Of a DNA stretch of 64,000 nt, positions 22,139-32,545 are shown in pieces. Position numbers and translations under genes: made by a program. The stretch covers positions 1,054,001 to 1,118,000 of the forward strand of contig NW_024881570.1 of the NCBI RefSeq assembly GCF_019059575.1, in the 5' to 3' direction. The stretch's first letter is position 1, and every line of letters begins with the position of its first letter. The DNA comes from Amphibalanus amphitrite (lineage: Eukaryota; Arthropoda; Thecostraca; Balanomorpha; Balanidae). The notes below the pieces were generated by a model that did no database searches, was not told the DNA's origin, and saw nothing but the letters and a program-made list of their open reading frames with translations.

Positions 22139-23995
22139 CGAAACCGATCATCCGCGAAAAGAACTATTGAGCTCGAACCAAGGTGACGAATCGATTTATA
22201 GGTATGCAGGATGACTAACGATGCCACTTTTTGACTTCTTGTGTCAAATAAATTCCATCATCTGGATAGCACGTCAACATTCTATTTGACATTTTGCAAC
22301 AAACGTATACTATTTGGCGCGACAAGCCTCATAAATGTTCTGAAACTAAAACCGTTTCTTCGCAAATAACTTGAACCACGTCATCCCAGCTTATGCACGA
22401 CAAAAATAAAATAATGCTTCAGGATCACTGGCCTGAATTCCAATGCTTAAAGTTTACTCAAAACCGGTGTGGCTGAGGCACTCTTCGCTACATCTCGTGA
22501 CGGCCATCATTGTGTTGCATTTTTCGGTAAGCTATAAGTTAATAAGGAAAGGATTGGTGAGTGGGTTGAAAACAGCCCTCAACCTCCACCCCCCCCCCCT
22601 CCTTCTTCTGGAAACATAAGCAACCGAAAGATCTGGCGATGGTTTATCCACCTCCTCTGCCGCCGCGCTGCGAGGCCTCAATTCGTTCGGTATGTGGCTT
22701 CCTGAGCGGTCCTCCCCGGAGGCAAGGTGAAAGGTCATGGCCTGTATCAGAAATTTATAAGTTGCTGAATATGTTTTATAGTTCTTCCAAGGCCTTGGAC
22801 ACCGTTTTATTATATCGGATAAGCATTGCACTTTCTTGTCAATCAATACATCTAAAGAAAACTTGATCATAATCTTATACTGCGGCAATTGTAGTTCTGC
22901 TTACGGTTGCCTCTTTATGATACGGGCCACCACCACCTCCACTGCGCTGGAGCTCTGGCGTTCTACCCCTCCCCGCTACGGACCGGCCCTCGGGCTAGGT
23001 GTGTTAGTACTGAGCGCAAACCTGTAGTAGTCACGTGACTTTCATTCACGTAGCGGGAACGGAAGCTATAGGCGATACCAAGGACGGGCTCTGGGGAGGC
23101 AACCGGCGCGGAAAAATAGCACGATTGTAGTTTTGGAAGAATATCTGTTGCGGTAAGAGGAATTATACAAAACATACGTCCTAGGAGCAAACATGTGTTA
23201 TTCCTCCATACTTTGCACTACATTTCCTTTCTCCAATGGCCAGCACTTAGCAAATAATAGCGCAATTCTAAATTGGTAATATATGTGTACAGTAGCAACT
23301 GCGGGTCCCTGTACCTACTGGTCTGTTCAAGTGCACGGTGCTGTCGCAGAGCTGAACTGCCCGGGTGCGTCAGGTTATCGACCGCCATCGGCGCCGCGCC
23401 GAGACCGGCTATCGGGCGGGTGTATGTACTGTTCAGGGCTGCCGCCATGACCGGACGAATTTACGAGAGGAAACAGTGATTGTGCGTGAGATAGCGTGCC
23501 GCTTCATCCAGGCGCCGATGGACAAAGCGCCAGGCTGAATGCCTTCCGTCGAGCGTACAGTCGGCTCCAGCTGGGAGAGGAAGCAATTGTGTCGGAGAAA
23601 GTCGGCCTGTTTTATATCTTTTGACGGGAGAGCTCCTCCGGGCCGATCACGCGACCGGTCAGCGGCACCGTCTGGGCACAGGACGGCGCTATGTGCACAT
23701 GTGGCGGCTGTACTGACCTGCGCTCGTCAGCCGGCGGCCGGCGGCTTATCTCGCCATCTCGACAACACGGTGGACGCGGCGCGACACTGGAGCCGGTGAC
23801 GTCATCGGAGCGACCGCTGCTCTGCAAGGCCAGTCACGTGACAGGCTCGGCAGGTCGGCTGGGGCCCCGGCCGCGCCGTAACCGGCCCCGCTGCAGCGAG
23901 GTCGGCTGGCTGGACGGCGTGGGCGGTCCTCGGGTCGGCCCCAGCAGCTCACTTCGCCGGCCGCCGAGCACGAGCAACGGACAGAGACGTGTCTC

Positions 23996-24442
23996 ATGTC
24001 GTGCTGGTCTCGTTACGTCATGCCGCAACAATTCCGACTGGTCAAGACACGACTGAACCCAGCCCCCTGCCCCTCGGGACGAAGGTGCTGTCATTCATGC
24101 CAGGCGGGGCTACAGTCCAAGTGCACGACCAAAAACGTGGTATATGAACTTACCTGCAGTCACTGCGGCGACACCTACATCGGAGAAACGAGCAGGCCAG
24201 TTAGACTCCGCTACAACGAGCATCGGAGGAACGGCATTAACAGAGAAGAGGACACTCCCCTAGGAGAGCATGCGCTGCATAAGCACCCTGAGATGGATCG
24301 ACGCGACATCTCGGTGACGGCCAAAATCCTGCGTGTATGCAAAGACGAAGCGGATAGAAGAATCGCTGAATCCATCTTCATCCGAGACGCCAGGCCCAAA
24401 ATTAACGATAACACTACATCATGGCAGCTTCTTCCAAAATAA
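23996..24442 (+). pseudogene. Penelope-like element fragment, GIY-YIG endonuclease part
   Basis: The open frame of about 148 codons holds the C-terminal part of a Penelope-like retroelement protein. There is a Cys-rich linker (PCPSGRRCCHSC, residues about 24-35), then a GIY-YIG nuclease starting near residue 48: VVYELTCSHCGDTYIGET, the conserved Arg in RLRYNEH, and the Glu in LGEHALHKHP. It ends PKINDNTTSWQLLPK. The frame is open, but the reverse transcriptase that precedes this module in intact elements is missing, so it is a 5'-truncated copy. A hammerhead-like motif lies 215 nt downstream. The first Met is probably not a real start. Confidence 0.9.
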
Positions 24443-24656
24443 TGTATATAAATGTGTGTGAATCGGTTCTTGAAAGATACCTATATATGTACTGCTAGTT
24501 TAACTGGGGAATTATGTGTAGATATATTTTTAAGGTAGGAACTAGGGTGATCAATTTGCACGGGATCTGTGTATTTAAATTTCTTACTGCGACATTACTG
24601 AAGAACTTGAGACGAATTCGACATTGTGTGCCTGTTATGTGTGTAAATAATTACAA

Positions 24657-24691
24657 TCGACCGACGAAGAGCTGTGCTCGAAATATCTCGA
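24657..24691 (+). ncRNA. hammerhead-ribozyme-like motif downstream of GIY-YIG fragment
   Basis: Stem I is TCGA (24657-24660) with TCGA (24688-24691). The core is CCGACGA (24661-24667). After an A, stem II is GAGC-TGT-GCTC (24669-24679), a perfect 4-bp stem. Then come GAA (24680-24682), palindromic stem III ATAT (24683-24686) and C at the cleavage position. The only core defect is C for U at the second core base. The layout is the same as at 40206-40240. Confidence 0.6.
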
Positions 24692-24800
24692 CTTTTAATA
24701 CAGTAATTTATTTTGGCAATTTCATATTTCCATACAGAAGTGAGGATAAGGTCAGCCAGATGCGCATACTTCTCATGATGATATTCCTCAGAACGCTTAA

Positions 24801-24844
24801 CCACTTACCACTTACCACTTACCACTTACCACTTACCACTTACC
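24801..24844 (+). repeat. CCACTTA heptamer repeat
   Basis: About six tandem copies of the 7-nt unit CCACTTA. The repeat lies between the Penelope-like fragment and the CACT-ended element. Confidence 0.97.
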
Positions 24845-24872
24845 GCAACAATTCCGTCAAACCAAACAAACA

Positions 24873-26277
24873 CACTGAAAACTTTTTTACCATTTCCTGA
24901 AGGGTAAACCCGTCATAGCATGGTAGCTTGACACACAGACGTTTTTTACCACCTTCCAGATGGTAAATTTTACTCTTTCATGAAGAGTAAACTCGCCAGG
25001 GAGGCCGGTAACATGACACACAGACGTTTTTTACCATCTTCTGAATGGTAAACTCTTTTGATTTACTCTTGTCTAGAGTGTAACATTTTTTGGGTTACAC
25101 TCTTTGAAAGGGTAAATCTTTAACGGAACCCTTTTTTAGGGAGTAACGCATCATCTACTCTGTGCTTTACCCTCCTACAGAGAGTATATTCTTATGGCCT
25201 ACCCTTTGTCACATGGTAATGTTTACTCTTTCCTTTAGTGTAAACCCCCCCAGAGGATGGTAACAGACCCACAGACGCTTCCTTCAGAAGCTTCACGAAG
25301 CTTCTGTTAACCGGAGCTCACCAACTAAAAAAAAAATGTTTCAAGAGCAACAATGTAGGTATATTTGGCTTCCGTACAAACAATACGAGGGGCACACCAA
25401 CCATGAACATTGTGAGACTCTTCACTTATTCATACAAATTTATACAAAGCGTTCAGCAATGCACAAGCGGTAAATAAACACCACGATACAACTTGAATGC
25501 AATTTGAATATGAATACAAGACATTCAGCGCCCTCATATTGGATTAGGCAGAGCGCACAATATTTGAAGTGAGCGACGGCGTTCCTGGGTGGTCGCCCGT
25601 CTGCGTGAGATAATGAGACTGGATCACTACAGTGCAAGGCTTTTTCAAAGTCACCAACAAAATGCATAAACTTGTAGCATCACAACAAAATTAATGTACG
25701 TACTCACAACACTTAGGCCACGTGGCCGTGCACGGGGTCCTGTTAACCAGGTCAAATTAGCACCACTCAACGGCACGCAATGCTCTAGCACATCGGTACT
25801 TACAATAAAATGTCCACAGAGGCTCTATAGGCGATGAACAACACACAAGCACAATCACCAACGGCCACGCCGCGCGGCACCGACACTGCTCGCATCCGCT
25901 CTCGGAGACCAACGGCCGAAAACTGACAGATGCGCGCGGCCTTCAAACCGCAAACGGCCGATCTCGTTTCTGATTGGCTGATTGTTTCCATTTCAAATAT
26001 CATCTTCACGAGGGTAAACAAGATCCACGCATGAAACGACTATCTGTACCCGAGTCACGATACCCAGGAGGAAAGAGTTTTCGTGATGTTCTGGATCGCG
26101 AGAGTAATATTGATATTTACATGGTAATAATACTCTTCGCTGGCGAATAAGTTCATATTAACCACGTACCGTTACTATGCACATAATGGTAGCAGCGAGT
26201 TACCCTTTCAATATACTATTATCTTGCGGGTTTGATGAAAATGAACTCTCCAGGAGGTAGTAAAAAAGTTTTGAGTG
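24873..26277 (+). mobile_element. CACT-ended inverted-repeat element with hairpin array
   Basis: The left end CACTGAAAACTTTTTTAC and the right end, read inverted, CACTCAAAACTTTTTTAC match, followed by similar CCTG stretches. The length is about 1405 nt and a CA dinucleotide flanks each side. CACT termini suggest the CACTA/Chapaev-like group, but no transposase frame is present. The first 370 nt contain a run of small hairpins, listed separately. Confidence 0.6.
24887..25245 (+). repeat. array of short TTTAC..GTAAA hairpins
   Basis: About nine inverted repeats follow each other, each with a stem of 5-9 bp of the TTTACYMT / AKRGTAAA type and a loop of about 5-7 nt. The best are 24969-24991 (TTTACTCTT..AAGAGTAAA), 24946-24968 and 25030-25052 (TTTACCAT..ATGGTAAA). 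A direct repeat ACACACAGACGTTTTTTACC occurs near 24931 and 25016. The array sits inside the left part of the CACT-ended element. Confidence 0.7.
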
Positions 26278-29200
26278 CACCTTCACCCGGTGTTCTTCAC
26301 ATGTGTCCACAGTTATTTTCAAATCGTGTGCATTCCTTGAAATGCAGTTTTCCTGTGTGCACAGTGCACACCCATTGTTAGCGGTGCATGTCAGAGCTTC
26401 CCAGCGGCCGGTTTTCGGATTTACACATAAGGCCAGCGCCTCGCCGCTGCCGAGTTGGCCGGTCGCTGTTGCTGACGGGCGTGGGCGGTGGCCTGAGTGA
26501 CGGCCGTCCGTGTCATAACCAGCCGATGGGCGTCAGCGGCGCCGCCGGGCCCGGTCGCTCGTCATCGGCCGCGCCGGGTGTGTGGATCGTTAGCAGGCGT
26601 GCGGGGAAACCTCCCTGCCGGCGCGGCGGCCCGGCGACGGTGGCACGCGGCCGCCGCGCCGGCCCGCCATGATAAAACGCAGCGCAGCTTTCTCCGTCCG
26701 CGTTCCATCGCTGGCGTTTGATTGGCCTCGGCCACCGTTCCCAGCGAGCCCGGCCAGACGCTCCTCCTGTACTGCACTGCACCGAGCTAGGAGTGGCACA
26801 GTGTGAGAACCGAGTGGACTCCCAATTGGACGGTGACGTGGCCGTTTGGGGTGGTTCTAGCTGACTGGACAGCGACCAACGCGTGGGATCGTGGAATGAC
26901 AGCGATCGTAGCCCGCCCGTGACCGGTCATGTCCCGACCACCGGGGGAGTCCGGGTGGTGACACGGCGATGTCGTGCGGACCATACCATTAATGAGACCT
27001 CCTTTTGGGAGGCATTTATCGGAATCAGAGCGGCCACCGCCCGATATGGACGGGCCACAATGGCGCATCGCACCGCGACGCCACCCGGCAAAACAGCCCC
27101 GCTGCGGTGAAAGCCATCGTGCGCCAACAGCCTTCCGCGTTGCGCAAACGACCTTATATGGGTGGCGTGCGCCATGACGGGTCGGCCGGTCGGTCTCGGA
27201 GGCGGCCTCCGGGTCGCGACACAGACGTGACGGGCATCCTCGAACTGGGAAAGTGTGGCCGCGCTCCGGTGCGCCCGGACGCGCTGTCATCTCTCCCGGC
27301 TCTGGCCGCGGGTGGCAGGTGCGTTAATTCAGCGCGGTCTCGGAAATGAGCTCCAGCGCCCGCGTTCACGGCCGCGCTTCGCCACTCTTCACGGCCCGGC
27401 CGAGCCGGCTCAGTCGGCCGCTCACGAGCGCTATCATCCGGCGTCTGAGATACCCACGTCCCGGGTCGCGAGGGTGGACCAGCTGACGGGCTAAGCCCGC
27501 CTCAAGGCCCGGCCCGGTGCCGGCTGCAGCGGGGCTTCTCTCCGCTGCAATGCCGCGACCTGGTTACGTGCAGGCGGCCCGACACCGTTACCACCGCTGA
27601 CAGAAAGCGAAACCTCAGAGGTGGTGTGTCGGACCGCGCACTGCACGCGCGCCCGGCTGCTGCGGCCGCGCCGCCGTCCTGCTTCTCATTGTGCGGAGCG
27701 CAGAGCAGTCACCGGCAGTGGACACGGTCTGTTACAGTGAGTCGTCGACAGGACCAGAGGGTGTCGGCCTGCGGAACGCTCCGTCACTCTGCGAGTATAC
27801 CATCCCGCCGGCGGCGTCTGGGTCGCCATGGAGATGGCCGGCCAGCGGAACGTCACAATGCCGCTCCGAGAACGCGGCGGCCGCGTCACTTTCGCCGTCC
27901 CGATAAGGAGTTGGAGCGCCGCCGGTCCTTCCGTCTAGTGAGGAGGTCGGCTCGGTCTGATGAACGGGCACCGCCACTGACCGCGGCCGATCGGCTCATC
28001 TGGTGGCGATGGAGGGCGGCACGCTGACCTTGGTGGGCGCCCACATCACCGCCCGATGCCCCCCAAACGGCCCAGGCACAGCCGGCGAGCGGCCCGGGGA
28101 GGCGGGGGTGGAGTGCTGGTGACCGGCCCGTGTCACGGCTGGGAGCGGGCCGTGAATGTGCAGATGAGCAGAAGGTGCGTGCCGGACGGGCGGGCGGGCG
28201 GGCGCGGCTGTGGACTGACGGCCGCCGGCGGCGGGCGGTGGCCTCGGTGCCGCTGAGGCGGAGCCACCGCCCCAGCCGCCAGCACCGTCTCTCCACTTCA
28301 TCGGCGCCGGCGTGGGCGGCCGCGGGGCCGGCCGGCCGGCTGGCTGGCCTTGCCGGCGCCGGTCGGCGCGGCAGTGTCGGCCCACACCTGGTGGGGCGGC
28401 CCGCGCCCTCCCCCTGCCATCTCGAGCCCGCCCCGCCCCGCCCGGCCCTTTAAACCGCCGACACCTGACCCGGCTCCGCTTGGTTGACTCGTGCCGGTCG
28501 TGACACCGCGGCGCTGACCCCATCTCCCTTCACCGGGCGCGGTGTGGCGGCGTTTTTAGCGCGCGGGAGCGGACGGCCGACCGGAGCTATGGGTGGAGCT
28601 CCGCCGTCAGCCCTGGTGCCCGGCACCGCTCGCTCATCTCAGCACCTGCACGCAGCGCGCGAGTGGGCGCCGCATTCCGCGCGGGGCCGGCGCCGCTCGG
28701 CGCATGACGTGGCTGCGGCGGCCGTGACGCCGACTTTCTGGGCGCGTCGGCGCGTCTCGGGACACCCTCCGCGGCGGGAGGCAGGCGCTGCTGCAGGGTG
28801 ATTTACGGTCCGGGCCGGAGTCGGCGACCGAGCACAGACTTCTTTGTGTCCTCTACGAATCATGCACTCAGACATCTGGATGGTGCAGTCGCTGAGCTGC
28901 ACCATCCGCTGCACCCGCCCTTCTCCCCTGATTAACATGGGGAGGGTGCCTGGCACCGCCGCTTCTCTACTCCTCGGTTCTGGGAGATATCAGTCGTTTC
29001 GGCTGACTCTTCAGCCACCCTCCCGCTTGTGCGCGCATTAGGCGGAGGGATAGGCGCTGTTTGGGCGGAGTGCCGGACCCGCCTGTTTTCCATAAGCGCA
29101 GGGTGACGTCAGTGCGCGTGGAGGCGCGCTGACACCGCTCCCCTCCCCCGCCCCCTCCTCAGACGGCCAGTGGGCAGATCTAATCTGTCTGTGCCGGCGA

Positions 29201-29856
29201 CGCCCAGGGATTAATCACGAGTCAGCTACCCAGCTACATTGCTACAAGGCGCGCTGAGGTGAGCGTTCATAAAGGGGTTCTTAGCAGCCCAGACCCCGTA
29301 CAAGATGCATGGAGCTAACTTATCCGTTGAAGCTGGCCCATGTGTATCTCAGGACCACACTTCCTCAGTTCCAGCCCGCAGCCGATGTAACTAGGTTATA
29401 CCTGGGCGGACATCCGCCAGTCGCCACCAAGGCGACCCCCGACCCACGCGCTCTCCGGCCCCCGCTGTGACCCTCGACAGTGGCACTCTTACGCGTCCGT
29501 TGGCACCTGGCAGCCTTTCACTGTGACGCCCTCAGCGTCGACTCGAGGGCCGGCTCCACCCGCTATCACGGCGGCAAGCCCGGCTGTTTTTCGCTGACCT
29601 GTCTCTCAGGTGCTGCAGCGCGGATGTAAGATTTACGCCGTCTGTCGGCGATATTGCGTGTAGCTCTCGCCTCGTCCGACGGGCGGCGGTTCGGGTCAGC
29701 TAAGGCCGTCTTTTGTTTGGAGCAGCACGCGGCTTCCGCCAAAGTGGACAAACAGAGCCGGTCTTGGGTTTCTCTCGCGCTCTGTTGTGGGTGAACAGGA
29801 TGTGTGTGGGCTGACGGGCGCGGCAGAAGGCGCCGTGCTGTCAGAAGAAAACCTAC

Positions 29857-29973
29857 CTGTGCAAGTTGTGCCGTCGCCTTCGTATCCCGGGAAACAGGAA
29901 CAGAAGAAGCCGCCCATCGTGTTTGTACACCGCGCGAAGATGTCGCACGGGCGGTACTTGCATTCATTCTCAT
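29857..29973 (-). CDS. dpy: dumpy-like exon, calcium-binding EGF (DENEC)
   Basis: This exon of 117 nt has phase-1 boundaries (acceptor TTTCAG, donor GTAGGT) and encodes one complete calcium-binding EGF module. It starts DENECKYRPCDIFARC and continues TNTMGGFFCSCFPGYEGDGTTC, so all six cysteines are present. The DxNEC opening and the aromatic residues around FFCSC are the usual calcium-site features. The sequence is very close to the Dumpy module KYRPCDVFAHC, one of the better anchors for the orthology call. The 13.4-kb intron that follows holds most of the transposon load. Confidence 0.9.
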
Positions 29974-30764
29974 CTGAAACAAACACGCCGTGTCATTTGC
30001 GTCAAAAGAGTGAGGTTATCAGTTTTTTTTTTTAAGGGCACTGGACTGATATCCCTCGGCTCGGTTGATGATGTGGTGATTGATCACGGTATCGGTCCTT
30101 GCTCCGGTGGCGGGGTTTCCGCGCTCACGGTCGCGGCCGCTGAACATCTGCGTCACGATTGCCGCCGCTGAAGGCGTGCGTCATGATCGCCGTGGCCGGA
30201 AGTGACGGCTGGCCGGTACACCCCTCGCGCGACCCTCGCCAGCAGCGGCCAGACGGCTACATCTGCTGCCCGCAGGCGAGGTGACAAGGCCGCCGCGCCT
30301 GCTGACGTAACTCCCTACCCGGAGCAACGGCGCCGCGAGCGGCTCCAAGAAGGATCGCTGGCCTATCAATCAATACCGCATCACTGCTCAGCTTAGTTAC
30401 TTAACCGAGATTCGCAATAGTATTACCAGCGGGGATGCAGATTCCGAAGTCAGGAATTAGTGTCAGCAGCGTAGTTATGAGGACAAGCTGCACTGATCAT
30501 TTAGTCAAAATACGTTAAATTCAAGACATTTGAAAACAATGTAGGTAGGAGTATAAGCAGCAATCAAACCTTTACATATCCTTTCCCTATCACTTGCCTT
30601 CCACCTCCAATCAACGCCACATCCATATTCAGTTTTCGTAGAACAGTTCAAACTTAGCAGTCTCAGATTTCGTTGTCTTAGTGTCCGGACATCAAATACA
30701 CTCGTAACCCTCAAACACCTTGTGCACACACAGTGGGACTTTGTGCCGACACGGCGCTACTTAC
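29974..30764 (-). other. intron, nothing recognised
   Basis: Intron of 791 nt. No repeat or gene is recognised. Confidence 0.75.
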
Positions 30765-30869
30765 CGGGCATCTCGCAGCCCTTGCCACCGAAGCCATCGT
30801 TACAGTAGCATTGAGAATCTAGGCAGGCACCGTTGACACAGGGCCGGCCGGTGGCCAGCTGACATGTGT
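30765..30869 (-). CDS. dpy: dumpy-like short Cys-rich exon
   Basis: This exon of 105 nt is symmetric in phase 1, with acceptor TTGCAG and donor GTAAGT. It encodes a compact EGF-like unit: CQLATGRPCVNGACLDSQC followed by YCNDGFGGKGCEMP. It lacks the DxDEC calcium-binding start, so it is probably not a calcium-binding EGF. It follows the LDL-A-like exon directly in frame, and insect Dumpy has a similar CNDGFGG segment at this position. The intron downstream to 29973 is short and shows nothing else. Confidence 0.85.
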
Positions 30870-32337
30870 CTGCAACAGAGGCGGGACGTGGTGAGGTGAG
30901 CAGCCGGTCAGCGGTCAGTGCGGTCACCGCCGACGCCATGCATTGACCCCGGCCGGCGGCGGACCGGTCCGCGGCGACGGTGACCGGTGGACGCAGTCCG
31001 GCGCTGCGGGTTTTGTCCGCCGCCGCGGCCGGAGCGCCCACAGACCTGAGCGGCAGCACGCCGGGCACGCCGGCAGCGGCGCCACGGCAAAAACGGTGTG
31101 TCGGTCGGGCTGCGCGCCCCGGTCAGATCCGCGGGATCGTGGGACCATGAGAGGCGCCGACAACTCGAGGGAAGGCGAGGGACTCGGATGGAAGGACCGT
31201 GGGAGATGGTAAAGGACGGCACAAAACGGTGCTAGGTGGTCGGGAGTTGCGTCAGAATACCTGAGTGTCATAATGAAAAGGCTAGGTATGTCGCTCAATA
31301 AGGTTACAGCTCCTTGAAATACAAATCCATATCTATCGGGAAGGAACGAGCAATACGGTTATGTCTGGTAGTCTGGCTGAAACTGAAGAGAAAGAACAAA
31401 TCATGTCTGTCCTACTGGGATGTGAGAGCTGCCTCTCAGACAGTGATCCGGTCCAGTCATGTGGTCCCATCTAGTCCAGCCGGTCTCAGGGACCGGTACT
31501 GGTTGAGACCGGTCTCACGATCACTGGAGGGGAGGGGCGCAAATTGGGCATTAGCTCGTGATCGGCACAGCCACCGATGATTGCAGAGATGGCTGGCATA
31601 CTGATTGGTGATGTGGCCATGATTGAATCTGAAGTCGGGGCTGCTTTGCAGGAGGGACGTTGACCTTGAGGGAGCTATAACTCTTGTCAAGCTATAGAAT
31701 GTAAAGAGAAATGATAAACAAGTGTTTGCAATTCAAACTACAACACCTGCTTTTTTCTAGCTGTGGACTGTGGTTTTCAATTAAGTGATGTCATCACGGC
31801 TTTGTTAATTCGTAAATGCATCATCAAATACATAATCGTTATTGTTGCTCAGTTGCGTTTCTTTCACTCTGTTTTGTGCCATTGTTTGTCGCTGGGACAC
31901 ATGTTTGGCGACTAACGTCTGGGGGTGCCGTAACAGTCCATTACGTGATGACACTGCTGCTGGTCCGACCGTTGGCTCAGGGGTCACTGCAGGAGGACAA
32001 TGGCGGGTGGACACGCGAGCGGGTCGTTGGAGGTGCTGGGTGGTCTGAGGATCGGTCGGGGCGACAAACGGGAGTCAGCGACACGTAATGGGCTGGTGGG
32101 AGCGGACACCGGCCATCAGGGAAACCATCTTAAACGGCCTTTGACGAAACGCGCTGTTACACATCGGTATTTGAATGTGACGCAAATATTTTATACAACG
32201 TATTTTTTTTTGTTACAAAGTAAGGAGATGTGATAGAGAATAATTTAAATCATTTGTGCATATTATATAAAGTTCTTTTTAGCGGTAGCGAACTATGCCT
32301 ACATTTAAGTCAAATAATAAAAACGGGTATGACTTAC
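30870..32337 (-). other. intron, nothing recognised
   Basis: Intron of 1468 nt. It is GC-rich next to the upstream-numbered exon and AT-rich beyond 31680. A small cluster of GACCGGT/GGTCTC palindromic words lies at 31470-31515. No gene is seen. Confidence 0.7.
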
Positions 32338-32545
32338 TTGTGCACTTAAGCTCTTTAACCAGCTCGTCAGAGCCGAGATAGCACTGAGGCACGCCATCAC
32401 ACAGCTTGGACAGCTCAAACAGCTGCAGCACCTCGGAGCTCTCGTTTACTTGGCAGCCAAAATAGCCATCTTCTAAGTTTAGGAAAAACACTTCTTGCGT
32501 GAGGCCACCGTAGTCTAACCGGGGTGGTGGTACCTGACCGAACGT
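32338..32545 (-). CDS. dpy: dumpy-like exon with LDL-receptor-A-like segment
   Basis: This exon of 208 nt begins in phase 0 after TTTCAG and ends in phase 1 before GTAAGT. It opens with a Pro-rich stretch (FGQVPPPRLDYGGL). It then carries a Cys pattern like an incomplete LDL-receptor class A module: GCQVNES, SKLCDGVPQC, LGSDEL and LKC, with the CDG and SDE residues typical of that calcium-binding fold. The same segment occurs near the N-terminus of insect Dumpy. It would be the first part of the mature protein after the signal peptide. No better upstream coding exon was found between here and 43440. Confidence 0.8.

Larger units (their letters stand above)
16445..29856 (-). other. 13.4-kb intron loaded with transposons
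   Basis: This intron separates the DENEC and DIDEC EGF exons. It contains the Penelope-type inverted fragments (17990-18375), a TA-flanked element with a nested TTAA element (19937-21965), a GAAA microsatellite, the GIY-YIG fragment (23996-24442) with its ribozyme-like motif, a heptamer repeat and a CACT-ended element (24873-26277). The part from about 26400 to 29500 is CpG-rich and shows no gene. The stretches 16445-17985, 18380-19930 and 22140-23990 show nothing recognisable. Confidence 0.75.
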
